64,000 nucleotides of DNA, taken from positions 12,135,001-12,199,000 of the forward strand of contig NZ_CP071090.1 of assembly GCF_017301735.1 (NCBI RefSeq), read 5' to 3'. Positions 52,088 through 60,680 of this stretch are shown here, piece by piece. How positions within the stretch are numbered: position 1 is the first letter of the stretch; each line of letters begins with the position of its first letter. This DNA comes from Pyxidicoccus parkwaysis (lineage in GTDB: Bacteria > Myxococcota > Myxococcia > Myxococcales > Myxococcaceae). The position numbers and the translations under genes were made by a program. Under the pieces are notes generated by a model. That model had not been told where the DNA came from and did not search any database. It was given only the letters and a program-made list of their open reading frames with translations.

Positions 52088-52675
52088 TCAGCGCCGTCCC
52101 CCGGCGAACTGCCAGAGCCAACCCAGTCGCAGCTCCACGTCCTCGAACGGCGCCACTCGGATGCGCGTGTCGTCTTCACCGTAGACGCCCGTCTCCATCC
52201 AGGAGCCGTTCACCTGCCGGCTGACGGAGAGCGTGCGCGCCTCCAGGTCGACGAACCACAGGTGCTGGACACCGATGCGCGCGTAGAAGGGGCGCTTGAT
52301 GCGCTGGTCATACGCCCGCGTCGAGGGCGAGAGCACCTCGCAGACCCACTCCGGGGCAGTGGTCCACCGTCCCTCGGGCGGCGCGGGAATCCGCTCGCGC
52401 CGCCACCCGGCGAGGTCCGGGATGAACTCCGGTGAGCCCTCCATCTGCACTCCAGGCTCTACCCGAAGCCACCACCCGCCCGGCCCACTGGCCCCGAGCT
52501 GGAAGGGACCATCCAGCTCACCGAAGAGCCGGAGCCCGAAATAGATGTGCCCGTCACCTGGCCGGGCATGCGTGTACAGCGTCCCATCGATGATTTCCCC
52601 CACCACGCCCTCCGGCAGGGCCTCGATGTCGGCGAGAGTCGCCGGACGCCCCAAGTCGCGCGCGCCATAGGCCAT
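52088..52675 (-). CDS. Uma2-family (DUF820) endonuclease-like protein, copy 3
   Basis: 195 residues with the same core as the 44.5-kb pair: VVGEIIDGTLYTHARP, EFIPDLAGWRRERIP, WVCEVLSPSTRAYD and FYARIGVQHLWFVD. It is more diverged from the tandem pair than they are from each other and lacks their conserved leader. The role is unknown. Confidence 0.87.
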   Translation of the reverse strand: MAYGARDLGRPATLADIEALPEGVVGEIIDGTLYTHARPGDGHIYFGLRLFGELDGPFQLGASGPGGWWLRVEPGVQMEGSPEFIPDLAGWRRERIPAPPEGRWTTAPEWVCEVLSPSTRAYDQRIKRPFYARIGVQHLWFVDLEARTLSVSRQVNGSWMETGVYGEDDTRIRVAPFEDVELRLGWLWQFAGGRR

Positions 52676-52732
52676 GCACGGAGTGTGGGGATATCAGGGG
52701 CGTCTGACAAGCGCCCCACCCGGGAGGTAGGG

Positions 52733-53470
52733 CTAAAGCTTCATCCGCTTGAACATCGCCTCGGGAATCGTGCGGATGATGAGCATGATGAGCGCCCAGA
52801 TGCCGGGGACATAGACTTCGTTCTTCCGGCCATCCGCGGCGCTCAGCAGCCCTCGCGCCACCTTGTCCGGCGAGGCGAACAGCTTGTTCTTCGGCAGGTG
52901 CGCCGTCATCGGCGTGTCCACGAAGCCGGGCTTCACCGTGACGACCGCCACGTTCGACTTCGCCAGCCGGTTGCGCAGGCCCTGGAGGAACACGTTGAGC
53001 GCGCCCTTCGACGCGCCGTACACGTAGTTGCTCTGCCGGCCGCGGTCTCCCGCCACCGACGAAATCACCACCAGCGTCCCGGCCTTTTGCGCCTCGAAGC
53101 GGTTGGCCAGCACCGTCAGCAGCGACACCGCGCTCAGGAAGTTGGTGCGCAGCACCACCTCCGTCGCCTCCCAGGACTTCTGCGCCTCCGCCTGGTCTCC
53201 CAGCACACCGTGCGCCAGCACCACGCCGTCCAGTCCGCCCAGCGCCGCGTACGCCGCGTCCACCAGCGGCTCGTGCGCGGCGAAGTCGTTCAGGTCCACC
53301 GCGCGCTGCTCCACCTTCGCGGCGCCGCGCGTGGCGGCATCCTTCGCCACCGAGTCCAGGTTCGCCGCGTTGCGGCCGACGAGGTACAGCGAGGCACCGC
53401 GCGCGGCCAACAGCCGCACCGTCGCCTGGGCAATGGCGCTGGTGGCGCCGAGGACGAGCACTTTCTTCAT
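52733..53470 (-). CDS. DprE2-like SDR reductase
   Basis: 245 residues from the ATG at 53470. SDR motif LGATSAIAQATVRLLAARG at 7-25, catalytic Ser137 or Ser138 and Tyr151/Lys155 (YVYGASK). GATSAIAQ in place of the usual TGxxxGIG is the pattern of DprE2, the NADH-dependent decaprenylphosphoryl-2-keto-ribose reductase. It is 25 bp downstream of the DprE1-like gene and third in a probable operon with it and the HAD-UbiA gene. Together they would epimerise a polyprenyl-phosphoribose to the arabinose form. Confidence 0.88.
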   Translation of the reverse strand: MKKVLVLGATSAIAQATVRLLAARGASLYLVGRNAANLDSVAKDAATRGAAKVEQRAVDLNDFAAHEPLVDAAYAALGGLDGVVLAHGVLGDQAEAQKSWEATEVVLRTNFLSAVSLLTVLANRFEAQKAGTLVVISSVAGDRGRQSNYVYGASKGALNVFLQGLRNRLAKSNVAVVTVKPGFVDTPMTAHLPKNKLFASPDKVARGLLSAADGRKNEVYVPGIWALIMLIIRTIPEAMFKRMKL

Positions 53471-53495
53471 GGGGTCCGCAATCTCGGAGAAGACA

Positions 53496-54887
53496 TCAGC
53501 GAATCGCAAGCAGGGACTGGGGCTGTGAGGCCGTGGGTCCGCGCTCGGATTCCAGGGAGAAGGGCAGCGTCACGGGATTCACCCGCCGCCAGAAGGACGA
53601 CGAGAAGGCCGGGTCGATGTAGCCGGAGAACTCCGCCCGCCTCGGGAAGTACGCCGCGAAGCTCTCCGGGCTCATCCGCGCGTCCTTCGCCGGGTACACC
53701 GCGCCGCCCGCCTCGCGCGTCAGCCGGTCCAACTCCTCCACCAGCCGCCACGTCTTCTCGCCGCGGTTGGCGAAGTCCATGGCCAGCGTCACGCCCTGGC
53801 GCGGGAAGGACATCCACCCCGGGGACGGAATGTCGCCGAACGTCTTCAGCACCGAGAGGAAGCTGGGCAGCCCGCCGCGCGAGCTGCGCTCCAGGATTTC
53901 CCTCAGCGCGTCGCGCGCGGTGGAGTAGGGCACCACGCATTGGAACTGGAGGAAGCCCCGCTTCCCGTAGATGCGGTTCCATCCGTAGATGGCATCCAGC
54001 GGGTAGAAGAACGGGTCGTAGTGCGTGAGCCGCTGCTTCGGCTTGCCGTTCTGCCGGTGGTAGTAGAGCCAGTTGAACGCGGACACCGACAGCCGGTTGA
54101 GGCAGAAGGCCGGCATGTCCATGGGCACCGCGAGCCCCGAGCCGTGCGACAGGTGGCTCTTCTTCAGCGGCAGCCCGTCGAACTGCGGCGGCGCGAAGTT
54201 GCCCCGGTACAGGAGACCCCGGCCCACGTTCTTCCCCACGGCGAGGCAGTCCACCCACGCCATGGTGAACTCGTAGTCCGCCTCGGACGCGCGGGCCACG
54301 TCGAGGAAGCCGTCCAGGTTCTCGAAGGGGACGGTCTCCTGCAGCACGTACGGGTTGCTGATGGGCTTGAGCTGCACCTCCGCCCACGTCACGAGCCCGG
54401 TGAGCCCCAGGCCGCCAATCGTCGCGCCGTACCAGTCCGGATTTTCATCCGGCGCGCACACGCGGCGGCTGCCATCCGAGCGCAGCAGCTCGAAGCGCCG
54501 CACATAGCGGCCGAAGGTGCCGCCCCGGTGGTGGTTCTTCCCGTGCACGTCGTTGGCGATGGCGCCGCCCACCGTGACGAACTTGGTGCCCGGCGTCACC
54601 GGCAGGAACCAGCCGCGCGGCGCCGCCAGCCGCAAGAGCGTGTCCAGCGTGACGCCCGCCTCGCAGCGCACCACGCCCGTGCCCGCGTCGAACGAGATGA
54701 GCCTGTCCAGCCCCGAGGTGAGCAGCAGCGTGCCGCCCTCGTTGAGGCAGGAGTCGCCATAGCTGCGGCCCAGGCCGTGCGGCAGCACGGTGCCGTCGGG
54801 CCGGGGCAGCGAGTCCGTGCGCCACACCAGCGGGCGCGTGTGTTGCTCCACCCGGGGATAGCGTCCCCACGACTCCAGAGACTTCAT
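53496..54887 (-). CDS. DprE1-like FAD-dependent polyprenylphosphoryl-ribose oxidase
   Basis: 463 residues. FAD-binding (VAO-type) features: HGLGRSYGDSCLNEGG, VTPGTKFVTVGGAIANDVHG, KNHHRGGTFG and GATIGGLGLTGLVTWAEV. C-terminal FLQFQCVVP, FLSVLKTFGDIPSPGW and YPAKDAR (Lys401) match DprE1 active-site segments. At the position of the DprE1 Cys387 targeted by benzothiazinones the sequence is LAMDF, with Ala369. The enzyme would oxidise polyprenyl-phosphoribose at C2. Gene context (UbiA, DprE2) supports the assignment. Confidence 0.9.
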   Translation of the reverse strand: MKSLESWGRYPRVEQHTRPLVWRTDSLPRPDGTVLPHGLGRSYGDSCLNEGGTLLLTSGLDRLISFDAGTGVVRCEAGVTLDTLLRLAAPRGWFLPVTPGTKFVTVGGAIANDVHGKNHHRGGTFGRYVRRFELLRSDGSRRVCAPDENPDWYGATIGGLGLTGLVTWAEVQLKPISNPYVLQETVPFENLDGFLDVARASEADYEFTMAWVDCLAVGKNVGRGLLYRGNFAPPQFDGLPLKKSHLSHGSGLAVPMDMPAFCLNRLSVSAFNWLYYHRQNGKPKQRLTHYDPFFYPLDAIYGWNRIYGKRGFLQFQCVVPYSTARDALREILERSSRGGLPSFLSVLKTFGDIPSPGWMSFPRQGVTLAMDFANRGEKTWRLVEELDRLTREAGGAVYPAKDARMSPESFAAYFPRRAEFSGYIDPAFSSSFWRRVNPVTLPFSLESERGPTASQPQSLLAIR

Positions 54888-54900
54888 CGCGCGAGTCCTC

Positions 54901-56346
54901 TCACCGGGCGACCCATAGCACCAGGGCGGCGGCGAGCCCCACCACGTAGCTCACCCGGTCCTTCAGCGCGAAGACGAGCGGGTCCTCGTTCACCAGCCCG
55001 CGATGCGCCAGCACCCACACCCGCCCCACCCAGTACAGCATGATGGGGCACAGCAGCCAGAGCCGCTCGTGGTGCGAGTACAGCGCCGTCACCTCCTTGG
55101 AGGAGACGTAGAGCGCGAGCACCAGCACGGACACCTGGCCGGCGGCCGCGCCCAGGCTGGCGAGCTGCTCGTAGTCCTGCGCCAGGTAGCCGCGCCCGTG
55201 CGCTGATGTCTCGTTGGACTGGCGCAGCCGCCGCACCTCGCTCAGCCGCTTCACCAGCGCGAGCGAGAGGAAGAGGAACATGCTGAACATCATCAGCCAG
55301 CTCGACGTGGGCACGCCCACCGCCAGCGAGCCGCCGAAGATTCGCACCGTGTACAGGCCCGCCAGCACCAGCACGTCCAGCATCACCACCTGCTTCAGCC
55401 GCAGCGAGTACGCCAGCGTCAGCGCGTAGTACGTGGCCAGCAGCGCGGAGAAGGCCGGAGGCAGCAGCAGGCACACCGCCGCGCCGGCCAGCAGCAGCGC
55501 GGGCGCCAGCACCACGCCGGTGCTCACCGGCAGCGTGCACGCCGCGAAGGGGCGCTTGCTCTTCGTCGGGTGCCGCCGGTCCGACTCCAAATCGAGCAGG
55601 TCATTCAGCACGTACACGCTGGAGGCACACAGGCTGAAGGCCCCGAAGCCCAGCACCGCCTGGAGCAGCAGGCCCGGCTCCAGCGCCTTGTGCGCGGCCA
55701 GCACCGGCACGAAGACGAGCGCGTTCTTCGCCCACTGGTGCACGCGCAGCGCCTTCACCCAGACGCGCGGGCCCACGCGGGGACGCTCGAAGACGCGGTG
55801 CACCTCGCGGCCCAGCCCGCGCGCCTGCTTCAGCACGCCGGCCGGGGCGTGCACCACCACCACCCGGTGCGACTCACGCCACAGCGGAAGGTCCACCCCG
55901 TCATTGCCCGCGTAGTCGAAGGTGCCGAAGGACTCCTTCAGCCGCGCCAGCTTGCGCGAGCCGGACAGGTTCACCGTCCCGTCGCTGGCGAAGACGTCCG
56001 AGAACAGGCCCAGGTGCGCGGCCACGCCGTCCGCGATGCGCCGGTCCGCCGCGGTGGCCAGCACCAGCTTGCGGCCGCGCGCCTGCTCCTCGCGCAGGAA
56101 GGCCAGCAGCTCCTCGTTGTACGGCAGGCGCGACGCGTCCAGCGCCGCCCGCCGTGCCACCTCTGCCTTGAAGAAGGCCTTGCCCTTGAGCACCCACAGC
56201 GGCACCAGCAGCAGCAACCAGGGTGCCTGCTTCAAGAGCACGAGCAGGTTTTCATGCAGCGTGTCCGTGCGCACCAACGTGCCGTCGAGGTCGACGGCGA
56301 GGGGCACGTCCGGTGGATCGGCGGGAAGCGGTTTCTCGGGAAGCAT
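54901..56346 (-). CDS. HAD-UbiA fusion, polyprenyl-phosphate phosphoribosyltransferase-like
   Basis: 481 residues. The N-terminal 190 residues are a HAD hydrolase (DLDGTL with Asp19 and Asp21, LATAADRRIADG near 96, YAGNDGVD near 145). From about 195 a UbiA prenyltransferase-type membrane domain follows with nine or so helices. Its Asp-rich site is NDLLDLESDRRHPTKSKRP (248-266), and RVHQWAKN (201-208) is typical of decaprenylphosphate 5-phosphoribosyltransferases. The HAD part could remove the 5-phosphate from the product, work done by a separate phosphatase in mycobacteria. First gene of the DprE1/DprE2 operon. Confidence 0.9.
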   Translation of the reverse strand: MLPEKPLPADPPDVPLAVDLDGTLVRTDTLHENLLVLLKQAPWLLLLVPLWVLKGKAFFKAEVARRAALDASRLPYNEELLAFLREEQARGRKLVLATAADRRIADGVAAHLGLFSDVFASDGTVNLSGSRKLARLKESFGTFDYAGNDGVDLPLWRESHRVVVVHAPAGVLKQARGLGREVHRVFERPRVGPRVWVKALRVHQWAKNALVFVPVLAAHKALEPGLLLQAVLGFGAFSLCASSVYVLNDLLDLESDRRHPTKSKRPFAACTLPVSTGVVLAPALLLAGAAVCLLLPPAFSALLATYYALTLAYSLRLKQVVMLDVLVLAGLYTVRIFGGSLAVGVPTSSWLMMFSMFLFLSLALVKRLSEVRRLRQSNETSAHGRGYLAQDYEQLASLGAAAGQVSVLVLALYVSSKEVTALYSHHERLWLLCPIMLYWVGRVWVLAHRGLVNEDPLVFALKDRVSYVVGLAAALVLWVAR

Positions 56347-56448
56347 CGGAAAGGGCGCACGGTAGCGCAGGGGGACGACATGTGTCTCCCCGAGGGACCT
56401 GGCAGGTGGGCCGCCTGCTCGGGAGCCCGGAGCCTCGGGGCAACCCGC

Positions 56449-57492
56449 TCAGTCCGGCCGGGCCAGCAGCAGCGTCTGCAGCGGGAGGTGGCGGATGGGG
56501 CGGCTGTGTTCGATGCGGAAACCCGCGTCGTCCAGGAAGCCCTCCACCTCCGCGGGCGTATAGGCCGCCGCGCCGGACGTCAGGAAGTAGTGCAGGCCGA
56601 TCAGCGGCGCGGAGCTGGCCGGGTCGTCGATGTCCTCGCGCAGGTACTCCAGGACGGCGAGCGTGCCCTTGGAGCCCAGCGCCCCGCGCACCCGCCGCAG
56701 CAGGGCCACGTTCTGCGCGGGCGACAGGTGGTGCATCACCTGGAAGAGCAGCACCCCGTCATACGGGCCGCCCAGCTCCGCGGTGAGGATGTCCCCCTCG
56801 CGGTGGGTGACGAGGTGGCTCAGCCCCGCCGAGGTGATGATGTCCCGGCCCACGCGCGCGCTGCCCTCCAAATCCAACACCGTGGCCTTCAGCCCCCGGT
56901 GCTTCAGGCACAATTCCGCCGCGTACCAGCCGTGCGCGCCGCCCAAATCCAGCAGGCTCTTCGCGCCTCGGGGCAGGGGGATGGCCGCGGCCACTTCCGG
57001 CGCCGCCAGCCGCGCGAGCTGGTGCATGGCATGGATGTAGTCGCGCCAGCGCGGGTCCTCGGGGGCGAACTGGTGGATGTCCACCGCCTGGCCGGAGCGC
57101 ACCACGCCCTCCAGCCCCGTCCACCAGTCCCACTGGGCGTAGTTGAACTCGAGGAAGGCGCCCACGTACCTCGGCGAGCGCGGGTCCAGCCAGCGCTTCG
57201 CCCGGGGCGCCAGCCGGTAGCGGCCGCCCCGCTGGCGCTCCACGGCCTCGCAGGCCACCAGTGCTTCCAACAGGGTGCGGGTGCCCTCGGGAGAGAGCTT
57301 CAGTCGCTCCGCCAGCGTCTCCGCCGAGGCCGGCCCCTCCGCCAGCGCGGCGTACACGCCCAGCCGCACGCCGGCCATCAGCGTGCGGGACGCCATCATC
57401 CCGAAGAAGGCATGCGCCAGCGGCTGGGGGGCCAGGTTGAACCAGTCCGCCACGCGCTCCAGCAGGTTGTCCGCCTTGAGCCCCAGCCGCAT
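56449..57492 (-). CDS. SAM-dependent O-methyltransferase (dimerisation domain type)
   Basis: 347 residues. N-terminal dimerisation/winged-helix region (RLGVYAALAEGPASAETLAERLKLSPEGTRTLLEAL) and a class I SAM site LLDLGGAHGWYA at about 186-197, with VMHHLSPAQ later. This is the Methyltransf_2 group that methylates hydroxyls of small molecules. The gene lies between a MYXO-CTERM-like gene (14 bp) and the UbiA operon (102 bp). The substrate cannot be read from the sequence. Confidence 0.9.
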   Translation of the reverse strand: MRLGLKADNLLERVADWFNLAPQPLAHAFFGMMASRTLMAGVRLGVYAALAEGPASAETLAERLKLSPEGTRTLLEALVACEAVERQRGGRYRLAPRAKRWLDPRSPRYVGAFLEFNYAQWDWWTGLEGVVRSGQAVDIHQFAPEDPRWRDYIHAMHQLARLAAPEVAAAIPLPRGAKSLLDLGGAHGWYAAELCLKHRGLKATVLDLEGSARVGRDIITSAGLSHLVTHREGDILTAELGGPYDGVLLFQVMHHLSPAQNVALLRRVRGALGSKGTLAVLEYLREDIDDPASSAPLIGLHYFLTSGAAAYTPAEVEGFLDDAGFRIEHSRPIRHLPLQTLLLARPD

Positions 57493-57505
57493 GCGCGCGT
57501 CCTCC

Positions 57506-57916
57506 CTACCGCTTCTTCTTGCGCCGGGGCGCGGCCACCGCCGCCAGGCCCACCACCAGCAGCGTGGCCTCGGGGCCCAGCAGGCACCCGGCGGTCTGCG
57601 CCTGCCGCACGCCCGTGTAGCGGCACATGCCCTCCTGACAGGTGAAGCGCGGCGCGCAGTCTCCGCTCCGCCTGCACGTGGTGGGCAACTGGCCGTCCTC
57701 GCCCTCGGGGTTGTCCCGGTCCGGCCCGCCCTCGCCCACGGAGGCGTCGGGGAGCGGGATGTGGATGCCGCTGCCCGCGTCGGCCCCCGCGTCGGCCTCG
57801 GCTCCCGCGTCGGAGTCGTCGGACTGCGCCAGGGCCCCGGAGGGCAGCAGGAGGGGGAGGCAGGCCAGCAGGCCCACCATCCAGGAGCGGAGGGGATGAC
57901 GGGTGGAGGACATCAC
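57506..57916 (-). CDS. small secreted protein with MYXO-CTERM-like tail
   Basis: 136 residues with tandem initiator Mets. Signal peptide to about 30 (SGALAQ). An Asp/Ala/Gly-rich segment (DAGAEADAGADAG) precedes a Cys-rich bit (TCRRSGDCAPRFTCQEGMCRYTG) common in myxobacterial surface proteins, then a Cys, a hydrophobic helix and RRKKKR. The end resembles a MYXO-CTERM sorting signal. Function unknown; 14 bp upstream of the methyltransferase gene. Confidence 0.8.
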   Translation of the reverse strand: MMSSTRHPLRSWMVGLLACLPLLLPSGALAQSDDSDAGAEADAGADAGSGIHIPLPDASVGEGGPDRDNPEGEDGQLPTTCRRSGDCAPRFTCQEGMCRYTGVRQAQTAGCLLGPEATLLVVGLAAVAAPRRKKKR

Positions 57917-58029
57917 GGGGCAGCCACCCTAACCCCCCGGCGGCACGGATGCATCCTCCACGGAAGGGGCCCAGGAAGCTGGCGGATTGTCTGACCCTTC
58001 CCCCCGCATCTGGTACGGTACGCCCCGCG

Positions 58030-59352
58030 ATGGCACCCCGAATCCTCGTCGTCGACGACAACCAGGAACTCCTGTCCCTCCTGACCCAGCTCTTCGAGGA
58101 TGCGGGCTACGAGGTCGTCGGCGCCAACCGCGGGCGGCAGGCCATCGAGGTGGCCAAGGCCAATCCTCCGGCGGCCGCCGTGCTCGACATCCTGCTGCCG
58201 GACATGATGGGGTACCACCTCGCGGACGCGCTGCGGAAGGACAACCCCCAGCTCCCGCTCCTCTTCATCACCGGCGTCTTCAAGGGCGGCAAGCATGCCG
58301 TCGAGTCGCGCACGAAGTACCAGGCCGCCGGCTACTTCGAGAAGCCCTTCGAGGCCCAGAAGCTCCTGGAGGCGATGACGAAGGTCCTCCCCGTGGAGAA
58401 GAAGGCGCCGCCCGCCTCGCTCCAGGACGCCTTCGAGGTGGAGCTCGACATCGACGTGGAGGACGAGGGTCCCCAGGACGCGATGGAGCTGACGGGCCGC
58501 ATCAAGGTGACGGGCGGCGGCAACATCACGGCGGAAATCCGCGGCGCCAACCTCACCGCCAGCCCCATGCAGAAGGTGCCGGCCACCCACGTGCGCCCGC
58601 CCACGCCGGGCCGGCCGCCGGACCCGCTGCCCGTCGGCAGTGGCGCCCCGGGCAGCCGCCGGGGCGAGCTGAAGGACAACCTGCCCTCGCTGCTCACCGC
58701 CTTCTACCTGTCGCGCGAGACGGGCGAGCTGGGCGTGCAGAAGGGGAAGGTGAAGAAGGTCGTCTACTTCGAGAAGGGCACGCCGGTGTTCGCCCTCTCC
58801 AACCTCCTGGCGGACCGCTTCGGCCAGTTCCTCGTGCGCGTGGGCAAGATCAAGCCCGAGCAGCTCCAGGACGCGTCCGCGGTGGCCGCGCAGACCAACC
58901 GCCGCACCGGCGACGTGCTGGTGGAGCGCGGCCTGCTCAAGGACACCGAGCGGCTCTACTACGTGGGCCAGCAGGTGAAGGCCGTCATCTACTCGCTCTT
59001 CGCGTGGGATGAAGGCACGTACGTGATGAGCTTCCGGGAGAAGGCCTCCTCGGAGTCCATCAAGCTGGACGTGCACCCGGCGAACCTCATCGTCCGCGGC
59101 ATCAAGAAGCTCTACAAGCCGGAGCGCCTGCGCCGCCTGCTGCAGCCGGAGGACCGGCTCATCCCCGCCGTGGCCCCGGCCTACCAGCTCAACGAGGTGG
59201 AGCTGGAGCGGTGGGAGGCGGAGCTGCTGCCCAAGATTGACGGCAACCGCACCGTGGCGGAATTGCTGGCCTTCGCCAACCGCCCCGAGCACGTCGTCTA
59301 CGGCTTCCTGGTGGCGATGATGTCGCTGGGCATCCTGGACAAGCGCACGTAG
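58030..59352 (+). CDS. response regulator with C-terminal PATAN (DUF4388) domain
   Basis: 440 residues. The receiver domain (1-125) has Asp9/Asp10 (VVDDN), phospho-acceptor Asp53 (VLDILLPD), Thr81 and Lys105 (YFEKPFE). An Asp/Glu-rich linker follows. From about 215 a PATAN/DUF4388 domain begins (RGELKDNLPSLLTAFYLSRETGELGV, KKVVYFEKGTPVFALSN), with a DUF4388-type C-terminal helical region. Such proteins connect phosphorelays to regulatory networks in myxobacteria. No histidine kinase is adjacent. Confidence 0.9.
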   Translation: MAPRILVVDDNQELLSLLTQLFEDAGYEVVGANRGRQAIEVAKANPPAAAVLDILLPDMMGYHLADALRKDNPQLPLLFITGVFKGGKHAVESRTKYQAAGYFEKPFEAQKLLEAMTKVLPVEKKAPPASLQDAFEVELDIDVEDEGPQDAMELTGRIKVTGGGNITAEIRGANLTASPMQKVPATHVRPPTPGRPPDPLPVGSGAPGSRRGELKDNLPSLLTAFYLSRETGELGVQKGKVKKVVYFEKGTPVFALSNLLADRFGQFLVRVGKIKPEQLQDASAVAAQTNRRTGDVLVERGLLKDTERLYYVGQQVKAVIYSLFAWDEGTYVMSFREKASSESIKLDVHPANLIVRGIKKLYKPERLRRLLQPEDRLIPAVAPAYQLNEVELERWEAELLPKIDGNRTVAELLAFANRPEHVVYGFLVAMMSLGILDKRT

Positions 59353-59394
59353 CGCGCCCGTCCCCCGGTTGGAGTCCCAGCGGCTCCGGCCGAT

Positions 59395-60039
59395 TCAGCC
59401 GCCGAGCCGCGAGCCAATCCAGAACAGGCCCAGCGCGCCGGAGCCCACCGCCACCGCGCGCTGCACCCACGCGATGAGTTCGTCGCCCATGCGCGAGATT
59501 CCCTCCGCGAAGAGCAGGCCCACCGCGCCCATGCCCACGAGGATGCCGAGCGCGAAGCCGGGCAGGTACGTCCACGCCGCCAGGCTCATGCTGCCGCCCA
59601 TCAGCAACGGGGGCAGCGCCAGCAGCAGCGAGCGCACGCCGCTGATGGCCATGAAGGCGCCGGCCGCGGTGCTCACGGTGTGCACGTGCTCGTGCGGCTC
59701 CTTGGAGTGTCCGGGCAGGTGCGGGTGGCCGTGGTTGAGGCTGTTGGGGAACAGCAGCGCCGTCACCGCGAGGGCGACGAGGACGCCTCCGCCGAACACC
59801 TCGGCCCAGCGCTCGAACGTCTCCGACAGGCCCACGCCTAGAAGGAGGCACACGGTGGCGATGCCGCCCAGCATGGCCGCGTGGCCGAGCGCGAAGCGAA
59901 GCGCCGTGGCGAGCGCGATGCGCTTGCGGCCTCCGCCCAGCGTGCCGAGCGTGGCCATGGCGGCGCAGTGGTCCGGCCCCACCGCGTGGAGCAGGCCCTG
60001 GGAGAGACCGACCAGGAAGGCAAGGAGGATGGGCGACAC
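59395..60039 (-). CDS. UreH/NixA-like membrane transporter
   Basis: 214 residues from a GTG at 60039. About six membrane helices. LLHAVGPDHCAAMAT near 17-31 is the HAxxPDH motif of nickel/cobalt transporters and UreH-like proteins; ALRFALGHAAMLGG is a second conserved helix. A His-rich loop (NHGHPHLPGHS, EPHEHVHT) sits between helices 3 and 4. Divalent metal (nickel or cobalt) transport is likely; the direction is not. Confidence 0.85.
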   Translation of the reverse strand: MSPILLAFLVGLSQGLLHAVGPDHCAAMATLGTLGGGRKRIALATALRFALGHAAMLGGIATVCLLLGVGLSETFERWAEVFGGGVLVALAVTALLFPNSLNHGHPHLPGHSKEPHEHVHTVSTAAGAFMAISGVRSLLLALPPLLMGGSMSLAAWTYLPGFALGILVGMGAVGLLFAEGISRMGDELIAWVQRAVAVGSGALGLFWIGSRLGG

Positions 60040-60099
60040 GACGCGGCACCCTAGCCGTGCTTCAATCCGGAGGCCAGCAGGACAGGAGACCCACCGTTC

Positions 60100-60618
60100 A
60101 TGAGGATTGCCATTCGACGTCTCGCCGTGTTGCCGCTCGTGCTCTGCCTCCACCTGGCCACCGGGTGCGACAAGGGCCCGGAGCAGCTCCAGAAGGCGGA
60201 GGCCGAATACAAGACGCTCGTCGACGAGGGCGTGCCCCCTCGGGACTCGAAGTGGGACGCCGTCGTCGCCGAGTTCGAGGCGGTGCCCCGCGACTCGAAG
60301 GCGCGGCCGGAGGCGGAGGCGCGGCTGTCCGCCATCCGCACCCTGCGCGCCACATTGCCCCCGCGCCCCCTGGCGACGCCGGGCTCCACGGGGCCGGGCA
60401 CCGACGCGGCGGACGCGAAGCGCGCGGCGTGCGAGGCGCTGGCGAAGAAGCTGGGCGAGACGCGCGACGAGAAGGCCCGCGAGCCGCTGAAGCACGCGCT
60501 GGAGCAGTGCCGCACGGACCTCGAGAAGTACGAGGCGCACGCCCACCCCGAGGGCGAGGAGGGCACGGCCCACGTCGGCGAGCCGGCGAGCCCCGGGGAT
60601 GCGGGCAACCCGCGGTAG
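60100..60618 (+). CDS. hypothetical lipoprotein
   Basis: 172 residues. Signal with lipobox LATGC (Cys23). The mature part is a charged helical protein (EQLQKAEAEYKTLVDEG, RAACEALAKKLGETRDEKA) with two Cys and a His/Glu/Gly-rich tail. No domain recognised. It is 81 bp upstream of the peroxiredoxin gene on the same strand. Confidence 0.78.
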   Translation: MRIAIRRLAVLPLVLCLHLATGCDKGPEQLQKAEAEYKTLVDEGVPPRDSKWDAVVAEFEAVPRDSKARPEAEARLSAIRTLRATLPPRPLATPGSTGPGTDAADAKRAACEALAKKLGETRDEKAREPLKHALEQCRTDLEKYEAHAHPEGEEGTAHVGEPASPGDAGNPR

Positions 60619-60680
60619 CGGATGCCGGAGGGACGACGCTGGACGTTGAGGGCGGCGCGATTTGTCGTTAATGAGGCGCC

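Noticed and set aside
55570..57645. Long plus-strand frame opposite the UbiA and methyltransferase genes
   Set aside because: Low-complexity Arg/His/Gln/Leu translation typical of an antisense shadow; real genes on the minus strand have clear domains.
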